A stretch of 64,000 nt of DNA from Branchinecta lynchi (GCA_023053575.1 JAKZAP010000013.1:5776001-5840000); one strand, 5' to 3'; shown: positions 46,801 to 59,512, numbered from the stretch's first letter. Notes: generated from the sequence alone by a model not told the origin. Translations and numbers: made by a program.

Positions 46801-47904
46801 CTCCAAGCACTGGCGACAGGGAAAAACCGCGATGGTCACAATCGCGCCCGACAAAAAACATGCTAATTCTCTAACTTTTGTTCGAAATATCAAGTAAGAA
46901 GTAACAATATTGTTTTTGCTTTCGACCAATATTTTCTTCGTGACACATTGTTGGAGGTATGTCGGAATGCCTATCTATGTTTTTCAGTGTAAAAAACTAT
47001 ATGATGCTATAAAGGTTTAGTGAAGACTTCAGAACAAAACTTTCAAACTGTGCTCCTAAACCAACATCTCTTTACTGGCGCCCCGCCTATTCAACCTTTA
47101 AGATCCCGACCTCAAAGACCCAACTCCCAGAAAGTCCCCACCCTTCAACCTCTCCCACCAATCCATGAGAGATACAGGAAGAGTTTCATACCTGCGTTTG
47201 TAAACCTTATTAACCACTGAATTGTGTATTATTTTGTTGGGTTGACTCACCTTTTCGGTGACGATCGGCTTTTATCTGATAAGAGAATAAATAACCTGAC
47301 GTGAAGCGCTAATTCGGCGCCGCACGCTCTGAAAGTCGTTTTGAAAATAAAGTCTCTCTCTCTCATTCGTTTTTTATTGTCTTATGCTTGACCAACCGTT
47401 TTGATAGACAAATAAATTGATATTATCAAAAATGTAAAGCTGTGTTAAAAGTGATTATTTATCATCCGATACTGGTTGGTTAATCAATACAAAATCTTTA
47501 ACTGTGTTCAACATGCAATGTTGACAGTCCTATGCTATTATGTTCTACAACTGACTTTCAGAAATAAATTTGATGCATAATTGACCATAGCGCTATTCCC
47601 TGTCGCGGTTTTTGCAATGCTCGGTATTTGCTTTCACTGGTTTTTCCGTCGCTGTTTTTGTTTTCACTGTTTCGACAAGCAACCAGCTAAATCGCTTCCA
47701 TTTGATTTCCACAACTCAACCAGAGACGAATCTAGTTCGATACTTCATAGGCAGATTTGATACCCCAAGGAATAGCAGTAAATTGGGAAATGTTTATTCT
47801 GAATCCCGAATTTGCATAATTTCTCTAGGCAAGACGATTACTTAAGTGTTTGAACTTTTCTCAACTGGGTCCCATCGAGAAATCATATTATTTGCAGAGA
47901 TCAG

Positions 47905-48052
47905 GGGCGTCACGGCGGGAACCCCCCCCCCCCAAATGTTGGGGGGCAATTGCAAAATGCACGGCAATTTTTCTTCAAAACAGTTGATTTTTTTCATGAT
48001 AACAGTCGTTTTTTCTGAAAATCAGTTGGTTTTTCTGAAAACAGTCAGTTTT
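47905..48052. mobile_element. family 9 MITE, left part, split by R1
   Basis: Starts GGGGCGTCACGGCGGGAAC with a C run and continues with CAGTTGATTTTTTTC-like units. The rest of the element resumes at 50236 and ends at about 50372 with TTTGGCTAGTAACGCCTCTG. Confidence 0.75.
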
Positions 48053-50235
48053 TATGGCACTTGCCCTTCGGCCAAGTGCCATATAGCGATTGTAATTTCT
48101 GTCCGTCAGTCGGTCTGTCGGTCCCGGTTTTGCTAGTTCGGGCACTTCCAGATAAGATAGGACGATGAAACTTGGCAGGCATATCAGGGACTAGACCAGA
48201 TTAAATTAGAAATAGTCGCTTCCCCGATCCGGCCATCTGGAGGGGAGTGGAGGGAGAGGGAATCCGGAAAAATTAGGAACAATGAGATATTTTTAGCTTA
48301 CAAACAGGTAATCGGATCTTAATGAAACTTGATATATGGAAGGACCTCGTGTATCAGACGCTCCATTTTAAATCCAGACCGGATCCGGTGACAATGGGGG
48401 GAGTTGGAGGGGGAAACCGGAAATCTTGGTGGAAAGTACAAGCACAAGTCCTAGATATGTGACTGATGTAACCGGAACGGATCCACTCACTTTGGGAGAG
48501 TTGGGGGGAGGGGGGGGGAGAAGTCCGAATTTGTAGTGATCCCGCGAGTTCGGTGCTTCCTGGTGTGCTGGGACGATGAAAATTGGCAGGCATGTCAGGG
48601 ATCCGACCAGATTAAATAAGAAATTGTCACTTCCCCGATCCGACCATCTGGGGGGGGGAGGGGGAGTGGAGGGAGGGGGAAGCTAAAATCTGAGGTATTT
48701 TTAACTTACGAACGAGTGATCAGACCTTGATGAAAGTCGATATTTACGATGACCTCGTGTCTCGGGCGTCGCACTTTAAATCCGGACCGGATCCGACGAC
48801 ACTGGGGGGAGTTGGAGGAGGGAACCGGAAATCTTGAGAAACGCTTAGAATGGAGGGATCGGGATGGAACTTGGTGGGAAGAACAAGCACAAGTCCTAGA
48901 TACGTCATTGACGTAACCGGACCGGATCTGGGCACTGTGGGGGAGTTGGGGTGGTGGTCCAGATTTCTAGCAACTGGCGAGTTCGGCCTACTTCCTGATG
49001 TGCTAGGGCCATGAAACTTGGCAGGTATGTCAGGGATCCGAACAGATTGACTTGAGAACAGCCGTTTCCCCCATCCGACCATCGTGGGGGGATTGGATGG
49101 ATGGGGAGTCCGGAATCTAGTGGCGTGCATAACTTTTGAACGAGTGACCGAATTTGAATGAAACTTGTATGGTGGAAAGAGATATCGCCTCGGATGTTCA
49201 GTGTAAAGTCTGGGTCGTGTCCGATAACTGTGGCAGGATGGGGGTGGGGGGACCGGAAAACTCAAGAAACTCTAAAAGCAAAGAGATTGGGACGGAACTT
49301 AATGGAGAGCAAGCATTAGGCCTAGATACGAGATCGACGGAGCCAGATGGTTTCGGGGCTCTGTGGGGGAGTTGGAGGGGGTTTCCTTGAATTCCAGTAG
49401 TCGCGAGTTAGAATAGTCCCAGATGTACTAAGACAACGAAACTTTGCTGGCATATTAGCAACCCGACTTAATTGACTTAAGAACCTGACATAACATACCC
49501 CCGGAAACTTCCATTTCTAGATCCGAGCATTTTGGGGGAGCAAGAGAAGAGAAATATTGAAATTGACTTCTGTAAATTGCGAACGAGTGGTCTGATTCGA
49601 GCGAAACTTAATCGATGATAAGAATCGGTGGCCTCGACATGAAAAACATACGTTCGAACCCCAAGGTGGGGGGGGGGGAGGGGTACTGGAAACTGGAAGA
49701 TAGGCTATGCTCCAATTTCAGTAAAACTTGATGGACAGGAAGAGGGCATTAAGAGATACGACGTTTATGTTTTTAAGTCCTGTTCGGCCACAGTAGGGGG
49801 AGTTGGAGGGACATTGTCGTATTGTTGGATTGTCGAGTGAAAACTGATAGATGGTATGAAGAAAAAGATGCTTTAGATGGTCCATTTTTGAGTCCGAACC
49901 AGATTCGGACACGGCCCACGGTAGAGGGAGATAGAGGGAGTAGCGGAAATCGTCTGGCACGTCTAGGGATCAAACGAGTGGATTTATTGGCCTGAAACTT
50001 GGAAGTTTGAACAGTCATGTGCATTTGCTACAGACAATCGAGACGATGCCGGAACTGCTGAAAAGTGAGTGAAACTAAATATTCTATTTCTATTTCCGAA
50101 CCGCATTTTTGGATGGCGGGTGTATTTTGTGACGTTCTCATCTACTTTCTTGTACTGCCTACTCGTAACAAGTGCCATATGAGCTCGTAGCTCTTGTTCT
50201 GGAGTGCCATATGAGCTCGTAGCTCTTGTTCTGGA
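48053..50235 (-). mobile_element. R1 repeat, complete copy b, inserted in a family 9 element
   Basis: On the minus strand it runs from ACAAGAGCTACGAGCTCATA at about 50.2 kb to the hairpin GGCACTTGCCCTTCGGCCAA read on the plus strand at 48.06 kb. Family 9 sequence flanks both sides. The outer 32 bp of the left end is present twice in tandem (50172-50203 and 50204-50235). The 173-codon frame at 48744-49265 is repeat composition only. Confidence 0.88.
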
Positions 50236-50372
50236 AATCAGTCGACTTTTTTTCAAAACTGTCATTTATTTCTTGAAAACAGTCCGTAAAAACTGCCAGC
50301 CAGCCGGTAAATTCCTTGCAGCCCCCCCCCCCCCCCCCCCCCAAACATTTTGGCTAGTAACGCCTCTGTCAG
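50236..50372. mobile_element. family 9 MITE, right part, split by R1
   Basis: AATCAGTCGACTTTTTTTC units, a run of 22 C at about 50321-50342, then TTTGGCTAGTAACGCCTCTG. It pairs with 47905-48052 across the R1 insertion. Confidence 0.75.
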
Positions 50373-51086
50373 AGACCAGTCAAGCTTACTGGGCTTGTGT
50401 CACGGTAGTTGGACATAGATAATTTCAAAAGGCACCGGCGTAGGTTCAATAAAGACAAAATTTTAACTTTATTTTTATCTAAATTTTATTTGAAATTTTA
50501 TCTCAGTTGGTCAGTGAACGGGAATTAATGATACATTCTTTGCTTAGGCCAGGTTAGGGAACATGCCGATTTCCACTTAGGTCTCATCCCATTCCAATTA
50601 TCATTTAAACTTTTTTCTTCCAAATATCCCTGTGTCTCAGCTTATGCTGGGTTTACAGATACAAGGAAAACTTGGAACAATATCCAATCTTAGCGACAAG
50701 ATTACGGTTACACGCACAGGGAAAAAATAAATTCTTGAAACCAGAGAATCTGACAGAAATAAAGTCACTATCCAATAAAATTATGTTTTGAGAGCATTGT
50801 TGACATCAGTACTGATGACTGATGCTCTCAAAAGCTAGCTAGACTTTTGTTTAGTCTTTTTACCAGCGCCGACGGCAGAGACTCCTTTCAAGTCGACCGG
50901 AATTCCTTTCATCATGAAAGGTTTCTCGTCCCGCTAGACTTTTTTTCTAGTGGTCTTCACGAACGGAATACTTTTGAGTCGACTGGAATTCCTTTGGACA
51001 GAATTTCTTGTCCGTGTAAGCGCTACATTAACCTCCGGGTAGAGTTTGGAGTTCAACCTGAGCCTAATTACGTAGGCGCTACTAAC

Positions 51087-51264
51087 CTGTGAAGCAGCCT
51101 CGAGAGTCTCTTGCTTTCGCGTTAAGGACTCCGTTAATACTCCGCAGGGAACAGGGAGAGAATTTGTTATTATTCCTCTTGTCCCCAGAAGTAGCTCGGG
51201 CAAACATGATATAGTTCCCATCTTCTCCGCCAGGCGTGCACTCCTTGTTGTTTTCTGGATCGTG
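51087..51264 (-). CDS. ADAM10: ADAM10/Kuzbanian exon a: end of metalloprotease domain (partial gene, internal exon)
   Basis: This 178-nt exon follows a TTTTCCAG acceptor and ends at CACAG before GTTAGT. It encodes residues 1-59 of the partial protein plus one base of the next codon. The first residues are H-D-P-E, followed by [20 protein letters not shown] and then [15 protein letters not shown]. This matches the ADAM10 segment after HExxHxxGxxH; the leading His should be the third zinc ligand, so an intron splits the active-site motif. ADAM10 is a type I membrane sheddase that cleaves Notch, cadherins and other surface proteins. The ATG-initiated frame over this stretch is a different, wrong frame. 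The preceding exon, with HExxH, was not found up to 64000. Orthology to Kuzbanian is firm; a Kuzbanian-like paralogue cannot be excluded. Confidence 0.93.
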
Positions 51265-52369
51265 CTGGAAAACAGATTATGTTGTAATCTGGAGCTCAGG
51301 AGGAAATTTCGTGGCATCACGTGTAATCCCGTTCGCGGTAAGACTTGATAATCGAACAAAAGAGCAATGCTCTGCTTCCCTACCCTATCCCTGAAATGGA
51401 GTTGGAAGACTGGAGAAGCAAACAGGATAGCCAGGCATAACTTAGAGCCTTTCAGCTAGAAGGCACTGAGTTTCCAACTAATAAACAAAACCGGATATCA
51501 CGGAGAAATTGTCTGTTCTCCACAGAAAACTGTCCGAAACGGCGTACGCGCGTCTGTCGCCCTCTCATGGGCTTATTCGTCTGTTTGACTCTTAAAGTTT
51601 AACTGAACAGGCAACTTATTTTTACATCTTAGATTCAAACACATTGAATTATTACAACACCCATTAGGGATTTTCATTCTGTCCACAGTAGTCTTCAGTA
51701 GGGACGTTGAGAATGTGGACGCTTTCCCATGGTGAATCCGTCCACAATTCGCCCGCGAAAATTTAAAATGTCGACCAAACGTGATTTTTCAAGCTCATAT
51801 TTTGGTCGAGGTCAGATATGGCAAATATCAGTCGTTGCTCAATCCTTGATTATAAAAACAGCTCAGAAGACTGCCTACTGACAAGGGTAACAACCAGAAG
51901 ACTTGCCGTGTCAAGGAAATCTTCCAGTGTTCTTCAACGGAGTGGAGTCAATGGAGGAAGTTTTATGAAGAAACATGGTCCTCTTGGAACGACTGATCGA
52001 CAGAATCTTTACAGGTTTGTAGAATACTCTTATACCAATTTTTCGTAAAGCATCTTCAAATAATACTGAAGAAACAGGACAAACTAGTGATGGACCTAAA
52101 CTGGCTAAAAATAAACTAGACTTTAGCGTAGCGAAGTCAAGTCATCTGCAAATAAGTCACTTTTAATCCAAGTAAATTGCGCACTCAGGGTTCCTCAAAG
52201 AGTTGCAAAGAAGAAAGCCTTTTTTACCCTTGTGCTTTTCAAAAAAATAAGGTAAAAAATGAATAAATAGAAATAAAGCCAAGCAAATACACCACATATG
52301 TAGTACCACACACCTATTAATTCAAATTAGTCCTTTGGCTTCTCACAACCTAAAAAGACCAAGTTCATA

Positions 52370-52975
52370 TCATGTTTCAATATACTACGACAAGAATAAC
52401 GTTCCAATTCTATATTTCCAAAGAAAAATGACTGGCTTTGTGAAAAAAAGCCATGGAGAATAGAAAGCCATACAGCCTGGAACATACTCAGCCTTAGGTC
52501 CTTGCAAATAGCTAGCCTACCAAGAAAATAGTCAATCCCAGAAGCAATCCTTGGACTTTTTGCCTTTGCAGATCCTGTGATTTCTGGGAATAGCCTACAC
52601 CTTGTTTACAATCTTGTTTGCATGCTTGTTGTTGTTGTTACCAGCTATAATCTTACACACTGCAACAGAGAAGTCTGTTGCTTTGCCTTCAAATATGAAA
52701 CAAGCAAGCCTCAATGTACTTTGACGAGAATGTCAGTCCAATTCTGTATTTCTGAAGAAAATGGACTGGCATCGACCTGCCTGTACCATGTGAAAAGAGC
52801 CAAAAAGGGAATGGAATGCCAGACAGCCTGGAACATACTCAGCCTTAGGTCCCTTGCAAAAAGCTAGCGCACCAAGCAAATAATCCATCATCACAGTAAT
52901 CCTTGCACTGTTTGCCTTTGCAGATACCTACTGTGGATTCTGTCCTACACAGTGCATATTCTATATTCTTGTTTG
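52370..52975. repeat. two tandem units of 351 bp
   Basis: CAGCCTGGAACATACTCAGC occurs at 52473 and 52824. Flanking sequence (GTCCAATTCTGTATTTCTGA, TTTGCCTTTGCAGAT) is similar throughout both units. The 96-codon frame at 52577 spans the junction. Confidence 0.85.
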
Positions 52976-53394
52976 CTTTATTTTCACAAATGAAATCAGT
53001 AAATGAACAGGCTTAAAAACAAACCTAACCAGTAAGCCCATAATGACACCATCTGCACAGACAGTATACCAACATAGATCATGCAGAAGCAAAATGTCAA
53101 CGTGCAGAATCGCAACTCATTGGTAACTGTAAAAAATTAGCACTGGTTGGTGTACTAGGAGGTAATCAAGACTCTCAACCATACAAACAACAGGGATGAC
53201 TTTGTTATGTATATCTGGTACCATGCTGATTCGCCGCTCCCTGTTTGAGACCAAACCAGTCTTACTGCTTGAGACGTTTGGGTAGCATATAAAAACATGG
53301 TCTGGCTCTTCAAAGAAACTATCTAGTCATACTTCTTGGTGAGGCCACATATAAATGTTTGGAGGAACTGTGACAAGATAACTACACTGTAAAT

Positions 53395-53700
53395 GTCTCT
53401 CCTACATCGGACTTTGGTGGTTGCACATCACACATCATCAGAGAGTTAAAATCCGAATTCGGAGAGTTAAAGTCCGAATTCGGAGGGTTAAAATCCGAAT
53501 TTGGAGAGTTAGAATCCGATACAGGATTAAAACGCTAGAATGCAAAATACTGCAGACTAGGATAACTTAATCTGCAGCATTTCGCATTTTAGCGTTTTAA
53601 TCCTGTATTCGGATTTTAACTCTCCGAATTCGAAATAAAAGTCACCGACTTGGTGATGTGCAACCTCTAAAGACCGATGTAGGAGAGACTTTTTACAGTG
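53395..53700. mobile_element. Tc1/mariner-type MITE, long copy with internal 19-bp repeats
   Basis: A 306-bp element with CACTGTAAA and TTTACAGTG ends, flanked by TA. GTCTCTCCTACATCGG and its complement form the outer arms. The left inner arm contains about four tandem 19-bp units (GAGAGTTAAAATCCGAATTC type). The centre is another palindrome with CTGCAGAC and TCTGCAGC. Confidence 0.88.
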
Positions 53701-54363
53701 TAATTGGCTAGAAATTCCATCCTTTGAAAACTGTTTCTATTTTAGGTTGAAGTGCAGTCGAGCCTTGAGAAGTTCAGAACACCCTTCCAAGATCAACCCA
53801 TAGTTACTACCCCCCAGCAATCAGAGGACACAGGTGACTAAAGGCAATCACTTTTCTGCGCCGCATCTATAGAAGCTTTGTTGGTAACAGCTGGTTTCAA
53901 CCAACTTGATGAAGAAGAGTATCACATTAGGTAGGTTTCTAGCTTTTCAGTTGTAGATCTTGCATTGGCATTTGTGACACATGTATTAGGATTCTTTTTT
54001 TTTTTTAGGTATTCTGGGGGTGTTAGCAGGGGGACAAATAAAATGGGAGGATAGTCAAACAGGCCAATACTGTTGGCTCATTGGTGCGAAAACTGGTTAT
54101 GCAAGTTTTGCCGAGTTTGCCATCTAGGGTGAGGGGCTGTAAGGAGAGGCCAAGAAAAGCTACAGCCTTGTGTAATTTTCTGTAAGGAAAGCTAAGTTGT
54201 AAAGTAGTCAAATATCCCAAAACAGCAGAAACACTCTGTAGTGCGAGGTGTCCTTTAAGACATAATAAGGGAATATATGAGAAGAATGCAAAACGAGCTT
54301 TAATTGTTTCTGTCAGTGGTTAAAAATGCAACCCCTGTTACAAATGAAACTTCAGTATTCGAA

Positions 54364-54656
54364 AATTCGCCATATTCCGGTTCACCGCTTCTAAGCGGAC
54401 TAGTTTCTGTAAATCCCCCTCTACCTCACCACCGCAATTGACAGAGTAAAATAGATCCACAGGTTCATGAGTAGAAAACCTGCAATCTGAGTCCCTAATG
54501 GAGGTTTTGCTTATGTCTCAGTAGCAGAAACTGAAAGTTACCCAATACCTTATGAATCCGACTGCTTAGTGTGTCTATACGAGTACTGATTCTGAGACAA
54601 TGGGGGATTGGCAGAAACTAGTCCACTTGGAGCGCTGAACTGGTGTAAGGCGAATT
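54364..54656. mobile_element. MITE family 5, copy 4
   Basis: Arms AATTCGCCATATTCCGGTTC and ACTAGTTTCTG on the left, CAGAAACTAGTCCACTTGG and AAGGCGAATT on the right. Confidence 0.85.
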
Positions 54657-55127
54657 GCGAGTTGAGTGTTCACACCTCAGAAGCTACTTACAAGGGCTTG
54701 GATGTTCAAAAAGCCCTTATTCACCTACGTGTTTGCAGATGGTAATTATCATGCTGGTAGCTAATGGCAAGAATTTGTTAGCTAGGATTGAATCTTTGAA
54801 GCTTGTTAATTAACATAGCCCCTCCCCCCTCCCAGGATGTTAGTTACACCCCTGTCAAGGTGTAAGTCGAAACTAACTCCCCTTCTTCCTCACGAAAATC
54901 ATACATTTCTTCATATTACCTTTCTTGCCCAAAACTAGTATCTACTTTGAAAGCAAATATTCGTTGTATTTTGGTTCCAGTTTTTTTTGGACCAGGTTTG
55001 CTTCGTCCTTACTAAAATTATGTAATACTTCTTTCACTTTTACTCCCTTTCTTGCTCTTCCTGGCAATGCTTATTATGCATAACATATACGAGACATATT
55101 ACACCCATAACGATAACATATTCACCC

Positions 55128-55235
55128 ATAACGAGTTTCAAACACAACAGATTACATCCAAGGTGTTGTCTGTTGAGTGATGTCCATTGAACCTGAGCAT
55201 CCTTGTGTTATCTGTTATGAAACTACTGACAGTGT
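55128..55235. mobile_element. MITE family 6, truncated copy
   Basis: It retains GCATCCTTGTGTTATCTGTT and ATGAAACTACTGACAGTG from the right end of the family. The left end is not recognisable. Confidence 0.55.
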
Positions 55236-55799
55236 TCAGTATTTTGAAAATAATATAATCTATATACCAATAAACGGGGTATTTTGGTGGGTTAATTAAC
55301 TATGTGAGGACTGCTCAGTGCTCAGATAGCTGTGTGTTTGAAGAAGAAGACGGGGAAGCCATAGAGAAACAGTAGCATGAAGCTTTATATTCAAACATAA
55401 ACTTGCATTCTAATTTTATGATTACTTTCAGGATAATATGGACCTGGCGATTTCAGCCTTGCAGGCTTGCCTTGTGCCAGTTACATTCGAACAGCTGTGT
55501 TGGTCATCATCAGTCAAAACTGCACCTGATTGGATGAAATTTAGTGAAGCATAATGGGCTTTACAATGTTTTGAGACTCATGAAGCTAAAGAGATATACG
55601 GTTCATTGTGTTTTTGGCGTAAAATAGTAAAAAAAAATAGACTGGTCTTTATTCTGAGCAGCTGCATTTCAGTAGTTTGGCCTAAGAAATGGGCTACTTG
55701 TCTGGACAAACATAGTTTGTAGACTGATACAATTTTTTAGCATCTTGATGGTTGTCAGGGTTTGGACACAGTGGATGGAAGGCAAACTGAGCTGAAGGT

Positions 55800-57640
55800 G
55801 AAACCTGGAATGTGCTTAGAATGGTGGGTGCTAAAGGTGCTAAAACATTGTTCAGGTAAGGTGCGTTAAATATTGGTCCTTAACCACAGGGTTAAGAGAC
55901 ACCAGCGGTTCAGATCAAATATCAATACTGCACCCAACGTAACAAAGGTGCCAAAATGCTAGTATATGTACTAATTGCTAGGTTTCATCCAAGACTTGAA
56001 CAGTTTAGGCTCTGTTCCCCCTTGCTCTGTTTCTTCTTTCAAGGTTCCAAGCTTTCACAAAACAACACAACAGTCTGAAACTCAACATATTTTTGTCAAT
56101 AGGTAACGAGCGTGTACATACTTTATCAGATTTTTTTTTCCTTCACAGATACTTCAAGCACTCAAACCGACAGACAACTCATTCCATTTTTTGGTTTGTT
56201 TACCTCACTGGTCGATTTGAACCAGCAAATTAAAGAAGGAAAAATTTAAATTCAAAGAATGTAGGTAAAAACAACTTTTCATTTTGTGACAGGAAAATTG
56301 CTGCAAGAGACTCCTATTTACTGATACGAAATTTGATATTTCACTATATTGTCAACTGTTTTGTAAACAGGGCCAAGACATGGAAAATTTAGAGAGGTGT
56401 CCAAATAAGCATGCTGCTACTGTTCTATCTGCATTGTACAGGCAAATCCTAGGGATTACTGAATGGTGGGAAATAGAACAGAAAATTTATAGTATTGGGT
56501 CTGAATGGTTTTGACAAGGTTATGCAGTCCCACTGAATATTTTCGGCTCTGTTTTTTTTTCAAAGCTCCAAGCATTCACAAACAAACATATAACAGTCTG
56601 GAAATTAACATATTTTTTTGTCAATATATAACAAATCAGATTTTTTCCTTGACTGGTAGGTCAGACACTCAAACTAGCCAACAACTTCGTAAAAATTATT
56701 TTACCTTGCTGCTAGTTCATTTAAACCAGCAAATGAAAGAAGGAAGAGTTTAGAATTTGCGAAAAACTTTTTCATAAGCAAGAAAGAGTGGAATACAGCA
56801 AAGTTAGGTGAAAAAAGTGTGAAAGCCGTTGAATCGCATACTCTGCATTAAAGGAGGGGTTGACAACCTCAGACAAGATTTCAATTTTCCAGAGAAGTCT
56901 TGCCTTCAGAATAATCTATCTGGCTAAAAACGGAACCAACAAATATGACAAACACACTAGATCGAAGCTAATTGAATGGTTTACAAAATTGACAGATAAA
57001 TATTGCTTCAGTATTTCTAGGTAAACATATTTTCTTTACAGAAAAGATCCCTTCAGTTACCAAAGTCGATGACCCGAAAATACCTTTACAAAGCAGCTTG
57101 AAAACAAAGAAAAGGCACAGAATTTGAGTATTTTCAACACATTAATAAGGGTTCGAGCCCAAGAGCCAGAAGTTTTTTTTTTTTTATTAAAAAAAGGCAT
57201 ATTTTACCTCTTGACCGTCAGACAGCATGCACATTTCATTTAAACATTTTCGCTGAAACATTGAGCTAGTGTAAAATGAGGTCAGGTACCCCTCCTTTCC
57301 CTGCATTGTACAACAATACAAGCAAATTCTAGTAATTACTGAAATGTTATGCAATTCTACTTTCCATATTTTTGAAAAAAATCTTATTATTAGGATAGAA
57401 CGGTTCCGACAATGTTAGGCCATTTAGCAGCCATACAGTCCCCCTCAATCTGCCCTCAATCCTGAGTGAATCGGCCATTCTTAGTGATTCAAAGGAATAA
57501 GGAAGGATTTACCTCAGATAAGTTACAGGTGGCAAAGGTTTGTCGAATGTTGGTCCGTAACCACAAGGTTGAGAGAGACCAGTAATTTAATTAAACACTG
57601 TGTCTCCCACCAACCCTGTAATAAAGGTGCCAAGACATTG
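55800..57640. repeat. degenerate tandem repeats of roughly 520 bp and larger
   Basis: AACAGTCTG...ACATATTTTT with TTTGAACCAGCAAAT occurs at about 56070-56240 and 56590-56735. GGTCC...AACCACAGGGTT with AAGGTGCCAA occurs at about 55877-55960 and 57550-57635. GCATTGTACA...AAATCCTAGGGATT recurs near 57300. The period is irregular and the units diverged. Confidence 0.65.
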
Positions 57641-58103
57641 CTAAAGGTGTTCCATCTGATGCAACAGTTGCTGATGATGAAAATCGGGCAGCCACTATCA
57701 ATATACAAGACACCTCACTAGCAGAAACGACGTTCCGCCATATCTAGTTTGTTTTTGGCACTGCAGACACTTTTTTGTTTATTTGGTACACGATCACGCT
57801 TGTATGGAATTCCGTCACAATTTAGTCGACACCGGTTTATTTATTTGTTTGCTGCTGGTGTTGTTGCCAAATGTTCCAGGCATCATAGAGCTATCACAAA
57901 AACGGGAAGAGCGGCAAGCACAATGGTATAATCGCTTATTCGGAAATATCAGAAAAACAAACTAACGCTTTTTCATCGGGTTTTCAAGATTATTTAAGTG
58001 AACAAGTGATGGGTAACTAGATTGTCGTATCCTAGACCTTTTCGGTTAAACTTTAAGTAGATTTTGTTTGTATGTGTAGTGTTTTGCCTAATTATGTCTT
58101 CAT

Positions 58104-58532
58104 ATATTTATTTATTTATTTATTCATTTATTTCCCTCAAAATTGAGGAGTACAACTTATAAATTGTAAAACAAAATCATTCCTAAATCAACTAAACTCC
58201 TTTCAATAAAATACTGTGAAATAATATAAAAAATACACTTCAACAACTAACTTATAATTACTTACGTATCGCACTAATCACTTCTTAAAAAATGGGTACA
58301 GGTTGTGGGTTAGGAGGGCTTCCGCTGCTTTTTTGTAAAAATGTGTCATCTTTTTCTTCAAGATTAAAACCGGGTCCTTTATTTTAAAATCTGAAACTAA
58401 CTGCGAATTACTAAAAGAAATTGGGAACCCAAGTAGAAATTTACAAAATTTAAAATATGATATTCTTTTGTACTCCGCTGTTTTCGTCTTGTACGATTTG
58501 TGGGTTAAAAATAAATTATTATTATTATTATA
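58104..58532. repeat. two LINE/SINE 3' tails facing outward
   Basis: A minus-strand tail (TTTATTTATTTATTTATT then CCCTCAAAATTGAGGAGTAC) at 58104-58170 and a plus-strand tail (TACTCCGCTGTTTTCG, GGGTTAAAAATAAATTATTA) at 58470-58532. The segment between shows no coding signal. Confidence 0.55.
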
Positions 58533-59324
58533 AAAGGAAGTACCAAGAAGTTATAATACAGTACAGGTAGGCCTATACTCAAGTTTAATCCAAATAGCTA
58601 AAAGCTAGAGGAGGAATAATAATTTACGAAATAAACAGGCAAGAAACAAATTAACTAATACACAAGATCTGACCAGAAATAAATGATGGGATGAAACTAC
58701 GTAAAGATTGGACAGAAGAGTTAGCAGGATGTGGAGAAAACTGATTGCCAGTATTCCTCTCGGACCGACGCACGGAAGTCAGGACAGGAGGGGGGAAAAC
58801 ACCTCTCTAAATTTGTCATTAACTTTGTTTCGTTTCTTGCTTGTAAAACAGTCAAATGGAAAAGGAAAACAACAAACACGACACCAGGGAACAGCCTACT
58901 GCGTCAGCTTTCTTCTAGCAAAAACAGTAGGCCTAATTTTTAGTGTTTTTTTATCCATTGGGGTATGCCTAGTCTGCACGTCACCTTGTGCTGATATTAC
59001 GAGCCACTTCGCAATGGATGTAAAAATTTAAAGAACAAAAATAAGGAAATTAAGAGCAAACATTTCAAAATCCAGCTGACGTGTCATAAACCGGAAATGA
59101 AATAAACATTTTTCGTCAAGTATTTTGCAGTAGTAGTTGCATGTTAAGGGCTTTTGTGTCTTTCGGCACTCGTTCCCTGCTAGGCAACGTTCGTTCAAAC
59201 TTGGTCGAAGGTGGGCCTACGCAACCAAATTATAAGATACTCGCAGTATCAAGCAAGCTAGGCATTATGGTTATCCATATAGTCGGACACGGTTCGTTCA
59301 CAGCGCATAGGCCTACTCTTGCGA

Positions 59325-59512
59325 ATCCTTAAAGGACCTCTCGCACTATTTACTCTTCAACTTACAGTATTTTAAAATATTTGAATACTTTAAAACAAGG
59401 CTTTGCTTTCAACAAATAACCCAAGGTTTTGGCGGTTTTAAGCCTTTTCCGAGACCCGTTGACTTGTAGCAAAAACAGGGAAACAATTTCCATAACCATT
59501 TTTTTATATGGA
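59325..59512 (-). repeat. family 13 dispersed repeat, continuous copy
   Basis: In complement it joins the pieces found separately at 29893-30012 and 32880-32965, so it is the fuller version of this repeat. It includes TACAGTATTTTAAAATATTT and CGAGACCCGTTGACTTGTAG. Its class is not recognisable. Confidence 0.65.

Larger units (their letters stand above)
45025..51086 (-). other. intron a-b of ADAM10 (6.1 kb)
   Basis: Family 5 relic, GTAGTACA-rich patch at 45780-45860, GAGTCC repeat, and the R1-in-family-9 nest at 47905-50372. A TCAATCAATCAAATCAATCA tail at 45155-45178 resembles the 3' end of the 33-kb LINE. 46800-47900 and 50373-51086 have no recognised feature. Confidence 0.7.

Noticed and set aside
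46320..46861. 152- and 162-codon overlapping frames on opposite strands
   Set aside because: Both come from GAGTCC-rich repetitive DNA; no domain and no splice context.
48744..49265. 173-codon minus-strand frame, proline-rich
   Set aside because: Lies in an R1 repeat; sister copies (24039-24509, 36202-36690, 29465-29815) give similar peptides in shifting frames with unrelated ends. The openness follows from C-rich repeat composition.
50934..51359. 141-codon minus-strand frame
   Set aside because: A different frame overlapping exon a; the true frame is set by the splice sites and the ADAM10 match.
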